Shown: positions 36,166-44,671 of the stretch, piece after piece
Layout of the letters: each line of letters starts with the position of its first letter
Position numbering within the stretch: position 1 is the stretch's first letter
Source of the DNA: a bacterium 1XD21-70
Lineage (GTDB): Bacteria; Bacillota; Clostridia; Lachnospirales; Lachnospiraceae
Length of the DNA stretch: 64,000 nucleotides
NCBI GenBank assembly: GCA_003669055.1
Contig: RAYB01000005.1
Location: 1-64,000, forward strand
Reading direction: 5' to 3'
The notes under the pieces: generated by a model
Seen by the model: only the letters and a program-made list of their open reading frames with translations
What the model was told of the DNA's origin: nothing
The model's database searches: none
Position numbers and translations under genes: made by a program

Positions 36166-36588
36166 ACCGGTATCATTTTGAGGATATGTATATAGGCATG
36201 ACTGAATCGTTTCAGGTAACTATAACAAAGGATAAGATGCTGAAATTCTGTGAGATCAGTGGAGACGTTAACCCGTTACATAGAGATCCGGTCTTTGCAA
36301 GGGAGCGCGGCTTTGATGGGCGGGTGGTTTATGGGATGCTGTCATCAGCTTTTTATTCTACGTTGGTGGGAGTGTATCTGCCGGGAGAAAACGCGTTGCT
36401 GCAGGAATTAAGGATTCGGCTGATTCGTCCGGTGTATATTGGTGATGTACTTACCGTGACGGGTATGGTGAAGGATATCAGGGAGGCAACAAAAAGAATA
36501 AAAATTAGGGCTTCTGTGGTAAGCAAAATTGGGGGGGGGGGGGGTAAACGAAGCCGATATAACGGTTGGGTTTACGAAAATGGTATGA
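36162..36588 (+). CDS. MaoC-like (R)-specific enoyl hydratase, reading frame altered by a G14 tract
   Basis: A hot-dog-fold hydratase. The catalytic segment FCEISGDVNPLHRDPVFARE (about residues 28-47) holds the D and H of the MaoC motif, followed by FDGRVVYGMLSSAFYSTLVG. Length to the natural stop is about 141 residues, normal for the family. Fourteen Gs at 36531-36544 move the frame, so as assembled the protein skips its own stop and runs through the next gene to 37331. With 13 or 10 Gs it would end NEADITVGFTKMV-stop at 36588, overlapping the next ATG as ATGA. With 15 Gs a TAA follows the tract at once. Confidence 0.8.
36531..36544 (+). repeat. G14 tract at the MaoC/SDR junction
   Basis: Fourteen consecutive Gs inside the MaoC coding region. 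Tract length modulo 3 gives three outcomes: two separate proteins (13), a fusion (14, as here), or a truncated MaoC (15). Confidence 0.9.
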
Positions 36589-37331
36589 GAAAGATATACT
36601 TTATAGCAGGTGCTTCATCTGATATTGGCACATGCTATATCCGACATTTATGTGCGTCTGAAAATATAGAAAAAATAGTGGTGATTGCCCACTATAATCG
36701 CAATAGAGCGGGGTTGGAAGAAATTGCGCTACAGTATCCTCAGATGTCTCTTGAGTTGGTTCAGGCGGATGTAAACACCAGCAGCGGTTTTGATAAAGTG
36801 ATTGACCTTGTTCAAAAAAAATATGGAGTTCCAACTCATTTGATTTTTTTGGCTGCAAGGGAGTTGAGATATAAACGTATAACGGATTTTGATGCCGAGA
36901 GCTATCTGGCGGAAATCAACACACAGGTGGTGTCTTGTGCTAGTATACTTCAGGCTTTTCTGCCGTCTATGGCAGCGCAGCAGTATGGAAAAGTTTTATT
37001 TTTTTTGTCTTCTTGTACCATAGGGATCCCACCTAAATTTATGGCTGAATATTGCAGCGTCAAGTATGCTTTATTGGGATTGATGAAAGCTGTGTCTGTA
37101 GAGTATGGAGACCAGGGAATCAATATTAATGGGATATCCCCGTCAATGGTAGATACCAAATTTGTGCGGAATGTCGGGCGGAAGGTTAGGGAGATGTCGG
37201 CGGAATCAAATCCGAGGCACAGAAATCTTATGCCGGAGGATTTGCTGGAGGCCATGGACTTTTTATTGTCGGATCGGGCAATTTTTTTAAATGGAGTGAA
37301 TTTAAATATGAGTGGCGGAGGAAGTATGTAG
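36585..37331 (+). CDS. SDR-family oxidoreductase (3-ketoacyl reductase-like)
   Basis: A 248-residue classical SDR. The cofactor motif is IYFIAGASSDIGTCYIRHL, the catalytic Tyr-Lys pair is in YCSVKYALLGLMKAVSVEYG (about residues 149-168), and NGISPSMVDTKFV and FLNGVNLNMSGGGSM close the fold. With the MaoC hydratase, ACP and FkbH-like enzyme it forms a small acyl-building set. As assembled it is fused in frame to the MaoC gene, but its own ATG overlaps the natural MaoC stop, suggesting it is normally separate. It could alternatively act on a sugar. Confidence 0.85.
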   Translation: MRKIYFIAGASSDIGTCYIRHLCASENIEKIVVIAHYNRNRAGLEEIALQYPQMSLELVQADVNTSSGFDKVIDLVQKKYGVPTHLIFLAARELRYKRITDFDAESYLAEINTQVVSCASILQAFLPSMAAQQYGKVLFFLSSCTIGIPPKFMAEYCSVKYALLGLMKAVSVEYGDQGININGISPSMVDTKFVRNVGRKVREMSAESNPRHRNLMPEDLLEAMDFLLSDRAIFLNGVNLNMSGGGSM

Positions 37332-37332
37332 A

Positions 37333-38709
37333 ATGCCCATTATTTCATTGCAATTTGCCATATTCTTAAGTTTAATACTATTGATTTATTTTTGTTTGCC
37401 TGTTAGGCTGCAATGGATATGGCTGCTATGCGGCTCTTTTTTTTATATAATCATGGCTTCGGATCTGAAAATGACAATGGTTTTTGCAATCATTGTCTTG
37501 TTTGCCTGGATAACAGCGAAGGCAATAACGAGCCAGAAAAAGCAAGGGAAGCGATCCGCGCTGTTGGGGATTGGTCTGCTGTTTCAATTTGGCGGATTAT
37601 TCTTTTTTAAATATGGTGATTTTTTTGCAGGAACGATTAACGGTATCGGAAAAGCTTTGGGCATAGACATTGGACTTACAGGGTGGAACGTGGAAGCACC
37701 TGCCGGTGTATCGTATTTTATGCTAATGCTGATGGGATACATTTTGGACGTCTATTGGGGAAAATACCCAGCGGAAAATAATCCTGCCAAGCTGGCTCTT
37801 TTTGCCGGGTTTTTCCCGGCATTGACATCAGGGCCGTTTATGCGGTATGACATAATGAGCGGACAATGGTTTGGGGATCAGAAACATAAATTGTCTTATC
37901 AAAACCTAACGTTGGGATTACAGCGTATATTGTGGGGACTGTTTAAGAAACTTGTGATAGCGTCAAGAGCGCAAATTATTGTAGATACGATATATGGGGA
38001 TTTTGATACATACCAGGGGTTCTATATTTGGGTGGCAGTATTTGTGTTTGTAATCCAGCTGTACACAGATTTTTCGGGATTGATGGATATTGTACTTGGA
38101 GTGGCCGAGATTATGGGTATTTATCTGCCGGAGAACTTTAAGGCGCCATTTTTCTCCATAAGTGTTTCGGAATTTTGGAGAAGATGGCATATTACATTAA
38201 ATGAGTGGCTGCGAGATTATCTCTTTAACCCATTACAGCGTTGTTCTTTATTGCGTAATTTTCGCAAGTGGATGAAGAAACATTGCGGGAAAGAGTATGA
38301 AAAGTATTTTAACGTTCCTCTTTACATCGCACTGTTTGTTACTTGGTTTGCCGTAGGCTTTTGGCACGGAGGAAAGTGGAAATATATTATTGGCGTAGGT
38401 CTGTGGATGTGGCTGGTTATCGTTTTGGGGATGATATTTGCACCCCTGTTTAAGTGGATTATCAGGAGATTAGGGATCAATACAAACTGCTTTAGCTGGC
38501 GGCTGTTTCAACGAATTCGGACGTTGTTGGTTTTCGGCGTTGGTCTGTCTTTTTTTCGGGCGGAAGGACTGGGCGAAGTTTATTCTATGTGGAGCAGGGC
38601 TTTTGCAGACAATATCTGGATACTATTTGACCAATCCCTGTACAAATTAGGGCTGGATGCCGTAAATGTACACGTACTTTTTTGGGGAATGGGGGGGTGC
38701 TTGCTATAG
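37333..38709 (+). CDS. MBOAT O-acyltransferase, C-terminus cut by a G7 tract
   Basis: A membrane-bound O-acyltransferase of the DltB/AlgI class that passes acyl groups across the membrane to polysaccharide. About ten segments are visible. The signature FWRRWHITLNEWLRDYLFNP (about residues 281-300) and the catalytic His region TWFAVGFWHGGKW (about 337-349) are intact. The frame stops at 38709 after 458 residues; the last segment is in another frame (38682-38867) and is rejoined if the tract at 38691-38697 has eight Gs. It would pair with the SGNH protein at 32839. GGAGGAAG precedes ATG 37333. Confidence 0.88.
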   Translation: MPIISLQFAIFLSLILLIYFCLPVRLQWIWLLCGSFFYIIMASDLKMTMVFAIIVLFAWITAKAITSQKKQGKRSALLGIGLLFQFGGLFFFKYGDFFAGTINGIGKALGIDIGLTGWNVEAPAGVSYFMLMLMGYILDVYWGKYPAENNPAKLALFAGFFPALTSGPFMRYDIMSGQWFGDQKHKLSYQNLTLGLQRILWGLFKKLVIASRAQIIVDTIYGDFDTYQGFYIWVAVFVFVIQLYTDFSGLMDIVLGVAEIMGIYLPENFKAPFFSISVSEFWRRWHITLNEWLRDYLFNPLQRCSLLRNFRKWMKKHCGKEYEKYFNVPLYIALFVTWFAVGFWHGGKWKYIIGVGLWMWLVIVLGMIFAPLFKWIIRRLGINTNCFSWRLFQRIRTLLVFGVGLSFFRAEGLGEVYSMWSRAFADNIWILFDQSLYKLGLDAVNVHVLFWGMGGCLL

Positions 38710-38867
38710 ATTATTTATCTACCAGATATGATGTACGTGCCGTGATTGCAAGACAGAATTTTGTATTCCGATGCATAGTCTGGCTGGTGTTAATGCTGGC
38801 AGTTGTCATGCTGGGGTTATACGGGCGTAATTATGACGCGTCCAGCTTTATATATGCTGGATTTTAA
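38682..38867 (+). pseudogene. Displaced C-terminal end of the MBOAT protein
   Basis: The frame GGVLAIDYLSTRYDVRAVIA, then a hydrophobic helix LVLMLAVVMLGLYGRNYDAS and SFIYAGF, is the usual end of an AlgI/DltB-like protein. It lacks its own ribosome site. One extra G in the tract at 38691-38697 restores the junction Met-Gly-Gly-Val-Leu-Ala-Ile-Asp. Confidence 0.8.
38691..38697 (+). repeat. G7 tract that truncates the MBOAT gene
   Basis: Seven Gs after GGGGAAT. The assembled length gives Met-Gly-Gly-Cys-Leu-Leu-stop; eight Gs would give the full-length protein. Confidence 0.85.
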
Positions 38868-39022
38868 ATAACAGACCAGAAATTTTACCTTCTGATTATG
38901 ACTTTGAAGCCCATAAAGAATTGGTGGGAATGCAGCCAGGTGATGTAGGAGTGATCTTTGCAGACATTTTTTTATACCACAGCACCCCCTATAAAACATC
39001 AATAATAAGTTTTCTGAATTAA
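38867..39022 (+). pseudogene. C-terminal remnant of a UDP-glucuronate epimerase-like gene
   Basis: The frame reads NNRPEI, then LPSDYDFEAHKELVGMQPGD and VGVIFADIF. It aligns with the end of the epimerase at 23995-25080 (NSRPEN, LPYDFNFDKHKELVPMQPGD, VPVTYADVS) with about 20 internal residues deleted; homology ends near 38975. The rest is unrelated AT-rich sequence. Confidence 0.8.
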
Positions 39023-39038
39023 AAAAACACAAAAAAAC

Positions 39039-39051
39039 ACAATTGAATTGT
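39039..39051. promoter_or_regulatory. Dyad upstream of the recombinase gene
   Basis: ACAATT-G-AATTGT is a perfect 6-bp dyad about 60 bp before the recombinase start. TATGAT at 39076-39081 could be a -10, but no -35 lies at the right distance. It may be an operator; evidence is slight. Confidence 0.25.
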
Positions 39052-39112
39052 AAACTCCCATTTCTTTCTCTTTGCTATGATAAGACCATCAATCAGCAAA
39101 GGAGAAAGAAGC

Positions 39113-40201
39113 ATGACCAAAGAAACGAAAGAAACAGTAGAAACAAGAATAACAAAAGAAACCAAAGTAACCGGCAGAATGCAGGAAACTAAGGAATCCA
39201 ACATGGCCAAACCGGCTAAACCAAGGAAACAAAGAAGGCGGCAGGTTTTGCCCCCGGGCTGCACACTCTCCCAACTATACAGCCTGTGGGCAGAAGCGGT
39301 ACGCTATCAGGTCAAGCCCAGTTCGTATGCTTTATACATCACGTTGATTGAGAAGCACATTCTCCCGTACTTAGGGCATTTCCGGGTGGAGGAGCTGGAT
39401 AATGGGATCTTGGAGGATTACATCTGGGAAAGGCAGGAGCAGGAACTGTCCTGGAACACCATGCGGCTGATTATATTTTTGCTGAAGGGGATGATCCAGG
39501 CAGGGCAGGAGAAGGGGGTGGATCCGGCGGAGAAGCTTCATTATTATCTGCCGAAATCGAAACGGACATATATGCGGGTATTTGGCCAGCAGGACACGGA
39601 GCGCCTGCTCCGCCATCTGGAGAATTCGGAAGAGATCTTTGAGACGGGCTTGCTGCTCTCGGTCTTTACGGGGATCCGGGTGGGGGAGTTATGCGGGCTT
39701 AAGTGGGAGGATGTTGACCTTGCCAAGGGGGTTTTGCGCATCAACCGCACCGTATCTAGGATACGCAACCCGGAGGCAGACGGCGCTTTTAGCGAAAGGG
39801 GGGATACAGCAGAAAAAGAAGGGCTGTCAAAGACGGTGGTCTATATAGGGACACCGAAGACAGGGAGATCAATCCGGGAAATACCGCTTCCTGATTTCCT
39901 TATATTAAAGCTTTTGCCCTACAAAAAAAGCGGGGAGTGCTATGTGCTGACCGGGACGAGGAAATGTATGGAGCCGAGGGGGGTCCAGCGTAGGTTTAAG
40001 AACCTTTTGAGGCGATGTAATATACCGGATATAAATATTCACTCTTTGCGCCACGCGTTTGCATCCAAATGGATTGAGAACGGGTTTGACAGCAAGGCAC
40101 TTTCTGAGATTCTGGGGCACTCCTCGATTAAAATCACCATGGATGTTTATGTCCATACCAATATGGAACAGAAAAAGTCGTATATGAACCGTATGGTATG
40201 A
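39113..40201 (+). CDS. Tyrosine recombinase/integrase
   Basis: A 362-residue phage-integrase-family recombinase. After a low-complexity Lys/Thr/Glu-rich leader (about residues 1-45) come a core-binding SAM-like domain (TLSQLYSLWAEAVRYQVKPS to roughly residue 150) and the catalytic domain. Catalytic residues are all visible: Arg in FTGIRVGELCGLKWEDVD, Lys in TPKTGRSIREIPL, HSLRHAF, LGHSSIKITMDVYVH and the Tyr nucleophile in DVYVHTN. It closes the polysaccharide locus and has its own AGGAG site. It could have moved the locus, or may invert the promoter segment at 2450-2699, whose repeats look like tyrosine-recombinase sites. Confidence 0.92.
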   Translation: MTKETKETVETRITKETKVTGRMQETKESNMAKPAKPRKQRRRQVLPPGCTLSQLYSLWAEAVRYQVKPSSYALYITLIEKHILPYLGHFRVEELDNGILEDYIWERQEQELSWNTMRLIIFLLKGMIQAGQEKGVDPAEKLHYYLPKSKRTYMRVFGQQDTERLLRHLENSEEIFETGLLLSVFTGIRVGELCGLKWEDVDLAKGVLRINRTVSRIRNPEADGAFSERGDTAEKEGLSKTVVYIGTPKTGRSIREIPLPDFLILKLLPYKKSGECYVLTGTRKCMEPRGVQRRFKNLLRRCNIPDINIHSLRHAFASKWIENGFDSKALSEILGHSSIKITMDVYVHTNMEQKKSYMNRMV

Positions 40202-40236
40202 AAAGATTCAAAAAGATTGAAAAAGAAATACATTCC

Positions 40237-40265
40237 TTGCCGAAATAAGGGATCTATGATATAAT
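40237..40265 (+). promoter_or_regulatory. Sigma-A promoter for the activase operon
   Basis: TTGCCG (40237-40242), 17-nt spacer, perfect TATAAT (40260-40265). Transcription would start near 40272, about 50 nt before the first gene. Confidence 0.75.
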
Positions 40266-40323
40266 CGCTTTGGATTTTGTGGAGATAAAAAATAGTTACA
40301 TAAGCAAATCAGAGGTGAACTAC

Positions 40324-43300
40324 TTGAAAGTCGGATTGGACGTTGGTTCCACAACGATAAAGACGATTATTTTAGATGATAACGGGCAGATTGTCTATTC
40401 TGCCTATGAGCGCCATTTTGCCCAGATTACGGCCAAGGTCTTGGAGGCGCTTGTTAAAGTGCGGGAGGCGTTTCCGGCGGATACGCCTTTTTCACTGGTG
40501 ATCTCCGGTTCGGCGGGGATGGGGATGGCGGAGCACTGCGGGGTTGATTTTGCCCAGGAGGTTTATGCCACGAAGGTGGCGGCAGAGAAGAATGCCCCGG
40601 ATACGGACGTGATTATTGAACTGGGCGGTGAAGACGCCAAGATTATTTTTTTGCGGGGAGCCATGGAAGCAAGGATGAACGGCTCCTGTGCCGGGGGGAC
40701 GGGGGCGTTTATAGACCAGATGGCGACGCTTTTGGGGATTACCCCGGATGAGATGAACGATTATGCCGGGGAGAGCACCAAGCTTTATACGATTGCGTCC
40801 CGGTGCGGAGTGTTTGCCAAGAGCGATATCCAGCCGCTGATCAACCAGGGGGCGGATAAGAGGGATATCTCAGCCAGCATATTCAGTGCAGTGGTGAACC
40901 AGACGATTGGGGGGCTGGCACAGGGGCGGGCCATCGAGGGGAATGTGCTTTATCTGGGCGGCCCCCTTACCTTTATGCCTGAACTGCGCAAAAGTTTTGA
41001 CCAGGCATTGTCCTTAAAGGGAAAATGCCCGGAGAATTCCCTTTATTTTGTGGCGCTTGGGGCTGCGCTTTGCGCCCGGAAGCCGGTGGATTTGGGGCAG
41101 GTGGCGGAGGCGCTTTCTAAATATGAGTCGGTCAACGAATTCCAGACCCTGCCCGCACTTTTCACAGATGAGCAGGAATACCGGAAGTTTCAGGAACGCC
41201 ATGCCCGGGCGGATGTCTCTTACGGGAAGTTGGAAGGATATGAGGGATGGACGTGGATCGGGATCGATGCCGGTTCCACCACCGTCAAGGCAGTGGTAGT
41301 CGGTGAGGATAAGGAGATTTTGGACAGTACCTACTTGTCAAACAGCGGCAACCCGGTACCGATCGTCCGGGAATACCTGGCCAGTGTGTATGAGCGCTGC
41401 CCGGATATCCGGATCGCCGGTTCGTGCGTGACCGGATACGGCGAGGATATTATCCGCAATGCATTTTCCATTGACCGGGGGCTGGTGGAGACGATGGCCC
41501 ATTTGAAGGCAGCGCAGGCTTTTATGCCGGATGTGGAGTTTATCATCGATATCGGCGGCCAGGATATGAAGTGCTTTAAGATCCACAATTCTGCCATCGA
41601 CAATATCTATCTGAATGAAGCATGTTCCTCCGGCTGCGGCTCCTTTTTGCAGACATTTGCAGGGGCGCTCCACTATTCGTCGGAGGAGTTCTCCAAGCTG
41701 GGGCTGTTTTCAAAAAATGCGGTGGATCTGGGTTCCAGGTGCACGGTGTTCATGAATTCCTCGGTGAAACAGGCGCAGAAGGACGGGGTGAGCACGGAGG
41801 ATATCTCGGCGGGGCTCTCGATCAGTGTGGTAAAAAATGCGATTTATAAGGTGATCCGCCCGGCCAGCATGGAAGAACTTGGCAAAAAGATCGTCGTCCA
41901 GGGCGGGACGTTTTTGAATGATGCGGTGCTGCGCGCATTCGAGCAGGAGATGGGCTTTGATGTGGTGCGCCCGGTGATTGCAGGGCTGATGGGAGCCTAT
42001 GGCTGTGCGCTGCACGCGATGGACCGTATGCCGGGAGGGGAAAAGCCCGGCAGGAGGGGCAAGGATCCGGCTGGGGATAGCAAACCCTGTGAGGGGCAGG
42101 ATCAGGGGAAGGCCAGGCCGGGGAGTTCAATCATCACCCATGAAGGCCTGCTGCACTTTGAGCATGAAGTGAAGAATGTCAGCTGCGGCCGCTGCAGCAA
42201 CAACTGCCTGCTGAGCGTCAATACCTTTTCAGGCGGCAGGAAATACATTGCAGGCAATAAATGTGAGCGCCCGGTCACGAAGCGTTCTTCGGATGCGGGG
42301 CATAATATCTACAAATACAAGCAGGAACTGCTGGCCGGCTATTCGTCTGTCCCGGGGAAGCGCAAGGAAGTAATCGGGCTGCCGCTGGGGCTGAATTACT
42401 ATGAACTGGTGCCGTTTTGGCATAAGTTTTTTACGGAACTTGGCTTTGGGGTTGAGGTTTCGCCCTTTTCCAACCGGGAGTTATACCTGGCGGGGCAGCA
42501 TTCGATCCCCAGCGACACGGTGTGCTTCCCGGCGAAGATGCTTCACGGGCACATGGAGTATCTGCGGGGGAAGCAGGTGGATGCCATATTTTACCCGTGC
42601 ATGAGTTTCAATTTTGATGAAGGCCTGGGGGATAATAATTATAACTGCCCGGTGGTGGCATACTATCCCGAGGTGATTGCCGCCAATATGAAGTTTGGCA
42701 AAAAGCCGGTATTGATCAATGATTATGTGGGGCCGCATAAGAAGCACTTTTTCCCGCAGAAGATGGCGGAACTTCTGGGCCGTTATTTTGGGCATGTGGA
42801 GTTAAAGGATGTGAAACGTGCCAGCGAACACGCTTTTCGTGAGCGGGAGCGTTTCCTCGCGCAGGTGAGGGCGCGGGGGGAGCAGATAGTCGCTGCTGCC
42901 CGGAAGGAAGGGCGGCGGATCATCGTGCTGGCGGGACGGCCATACCACGTTGACCCGGAGATCAACCATGGGATCGATATGCTGATCAACGGCTTCGGGG
43001 TTTCTGTGATCTCGGAGGACAGCATAAGCCACCTGGTGTCCAAATTCCCGGTGCGGGTGCTGAACCAGTGGATGTACCATGCCAGGCTTTATGCGGCGGC
43101 AAAGTATGTCTGCACACAGGGGGATATGGAACTGGTGCAGCTGGTAAGCTTTGGGTGCGGGCTGGACGCCATTACCACGGACGAGGTGCGCAGCATTATC
43201 GAGAAGGGCGGCAAGATCTATACCCAGATCAAGATTGATGAGATCACGAACCTGGGGGCAGTCAAGGTGAGGCTGAGGAGCCTTTTGGCAGCGCTGGAGA

Positions 43301-43347
43301 AGAAGGAACGGGCAGCGGCTGCCGGCAGCCCGGATGTGCGGCGGTGA
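40324..43347 (+). CDS. Double BcrAD/BadFG activase plus DUF2229 protein (2-hydroxyacyl-CoA dehydratase activase family)
   Basis: A 1007-residue protein with two ASKHA ATPase domains in tandem. The first starts KVGLDVGSTTIKTIILDDNG with MNGSCAGGTGAFIDQMATLL; the second starts WIGIDAGSTTVKAVVVGEDK with EACSSGCGSFLQTFAGALHY, the Cys residues probably holding a 4Fe-4S cluster. A DUF2229 domain follows from about residue 640 (SCGRCSNNCLLSVN, AGNKCERPV). Family members use ATP to drive an electron into a dehydratase. No dehydratase is nearby, so the partner is unknown. TTG 40324 is chosen as start because AGAGGTGA lies five bases upstream. Confidence 0.88.
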   Translation: MKVGLDVGSTTIKTIILDDNGQIVYSAYERHFAQITAKVLEALVKVREAFPADTPFSLVISGSAGMGMAEHCGVDFAQEVYATKVAAEKNAPDTDVIIELGGEDAKIIFLRGAMEARMNGSCAGGTGAFIDQMATLLGITPDEMNDYAGESTKLYTIASRCGVFAKSDIQPLINQGADKRDISASIFSAVVNQTIGGLAQGRAIEGNVLYLGGPLTFMPELRKSFDQALSLKGKCPENSLYFVALGAALCARKPVDLGQVAEALSKYESVNEFQTLPALFTDEQEYRKFQERHARADVSYGKLEGYEGWTWIGIDAGSTTVKAVVVGEDKEILDSTYLSNSGNPVPIVREYLASVYERCPDIRIAGSCVTGYGEDIIRNAFSIDRGLVETMAHLKAAQAFMPDVEFIIDIGGQDMKCFKIHNSAIDNIYLNEACSSGCGSFLQTFAGALHYSSEEFSKLGLFSKNAVDLGSRCTVFMNSSVKQAQKDGVSTEDISAGLSISVVKNAIYKVIRPASMEELGKKIVVQGGTFLNDAVLRAFEQEMGFDVVRPVIAGLMGAYGCALHAMDRMPGGEKPGRRGKDPAGDSKPCEGQDQGKARPGSSIITHEGLLHFEHEVKNVSCGRCSNNCLLSVNTFSGGRKYIAGNKCERPVTKRSSDAGHNIYKYKQELLAGYSSVPGKRKEVIGLPLGLNYYELVPFWHKFFTELGFGVEVSPFSNRELYLAGQHSIPSDTVCFPAKMLHGHMEYLRGKQVDAIFYPCMSFNFDEGLGDNNYNCPVVAYYPEVIAANMKFGKKPVLINDYVGPHKKHFFPQKMAELLGRYFGHVELKDVKRASEHAFRERERFLAQVRARGEQIVAAARKEGRRIIVLAGRPYHVDPEINHGIDMLINGFGVSVISEDSISHLVSKFPVRVLNQWMYHARLYAAAKYVCTQGDMELVQLVSFGCGLDAITTDEVRSIIEKGGKIYTQIKIDEITNLGAVKVRLRSLLAALEKKERAAAAGSPDVRR

Positions 43348-43349
43348 GC

Positions 43350-44657
43350 ATGGATCAAAGGAAGAAAAGAGAAACAACGATGGCAAAGATCAGACGAACG
43401 AAGAACGGAAGGATTATATTCACAAAGGAAATGAAGAAGGACTATACGATCCTGGTTCCTGACATGCTTCCGATCCATTTTGAGATCATGAAATATGTGT
43501 TCCTCAATGAGGGGTATAAGATTGAACTTCTGCGGACAGAAAACCCGGACATCAAGCAGCTGGGGCTTAGGTATGTCCACAATGATACCTGCTACCCGGC
43601 TCTTTTGGTGATCGGGCAGTTTTTGGATGCGCTTGAGAGCGGGAGATACGATGTAAACAGGACGGCGCTGATGATCATGCAGACCGGGGGGGGATGCCGG
43701 GCTTCCAATTATATCCACCTGCTGCGGAAGGCGCTTGAGAAGGCGGGCTATAACCAGGTGCCGGTCATTTCCTTTAATCTGTCCGGGGTGGAGTATAACA
43801 GCGGTTTTTCCCTGACGCTGCCGATCGTGCGCAAGTGTATCGCCAGTGTGATTTATGGGGATCTGCTGATGCTTTTAAGCAACCAGGTCAAAGCGTATGA
43901 AATCCATAAAGGCGATGCGAACCGGATGATTGAGAAATGGGTCGGCAGGATCACGGAGCAGTTCCAGCATTCCAAGGGCTTTGCCCTCAAAGCCATGAAG
44001 AAGAATTTTGAGCGCATTATCGCGTCCTTTGCGAAGATACCGATCGAAAAGGTGCCGAAGGTGAAGGTGGGCATTGTTGGTGAGATCTATGTAAAGTATG
44101 CAAGCTTTGCCAACAATAACCTGGAAGAATTCCTGGCGGAGCAGGACTGCGAAGTGATGGTGCCGGGGCTTCTTGGGTTTTTGATGTTTAAGGTGGACGC
44201 AAGGATCCAGGATGTCCGGCTGTATGGGGGGAGCCGCATCAAGTATGCGGTGGCCACATTCCTGCTGAATTATTTCAAAAAAGTGGAAAAGGCGTTTATG
44301 GAATGTGTGGACAAATACCCGGTGTTTACCCAGCTTTCCAGTTTTGAATCGACGAAGCCGCTGGTGGACGGGCTGATCGGGGTCGGGAACCGCATGGGGG
44401 AAGGGTGGTTCCTGCCGGCAGAGATGATTGAACTGGTGAACCATGGATATGAGAATATCGTCTGTACCCAGCCCTTTGGCTGCCTGCCTACCCATGTGTG
44501 CGGCAAGGGCATGATCCACCGGATTAAGGAAATGTATCCCCAGGCCAATATTGTGCCCATTGACTACGACCCGGGTGCCACGAAGGTGAACCAGGAGAAC
44601 CGCATCAAGCTGATGCTGGCCGTGGCGCGGGAGGCAATGGAAGCGGACGGGGCATAA
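43350..44657 (+). CDS. CoA-activase-associated DUF2229-like subunit
   Basis: A 435-residue protein paired with the large activase and overlapping or touching its stop. DYTILVPDMLPIHFEIMKYV, HNDTCYPALLVIGQFLDAL, LMIMQTGGGCRASNYIHLL and VCTQPFGCLPTHVCGKGMIH hold conserved Cys residues suited to an iron-sulfur cluster, as in 2-hydroxyglutaryl-CoA dehydratase D-component-like proteins. It is probably the reductase-like partner of the activase. Alternative starts are GTG 43344 and ATG 43380. The G8 run at 43686-43693 is in frame here. Confidence 0.8.
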   Translation: MDQRKKRETTMAKIRRTKNGRIIFTKEMKKDYTILVPDMLPIHFEIMKYVFLNEGYKIELLRTENPDIKQLGLRYVHNDTCYPALLVIGQFLDALESGRYDVNRTALMIMQTGGGCRASNYIHLLRKALEKAGYNQVPVISFNLSGVEYNSGFSLTLPIVRKCIASVIYGDLLMLLSNQVKAYEIHKGDANRMIEKWVGRITEQFQHSKGFALKAMKKNFERIIASFAKIPIEKVPKVKVGIVGEIYVKYASFANNNLEEFLAEQDCEVMVPGLLGFLMFKVDARIQDVRLYGGSRIKYAVATFLLNYFKKVEKAFMECVDKYPVFTQLSSFESTKPLVDGLIGVGNRMGEGWFLPAEMIELVNHGYENIVCTQPFGCLPTHVCGKGMIHRIKEMYPQANIVPIDYDPGATKVNQENRIKLMLAVAREAMEADGA

Positions 44658-44671
44658 CGGTTAGGGCAACA

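Noticed and set aside
43686-43693. Another G8 run as a fourth phase-variable tract
   Set aside because: It is in frame, encodes the conserved QTGGGCRASNY motif and lies in GC-rich core sequence.
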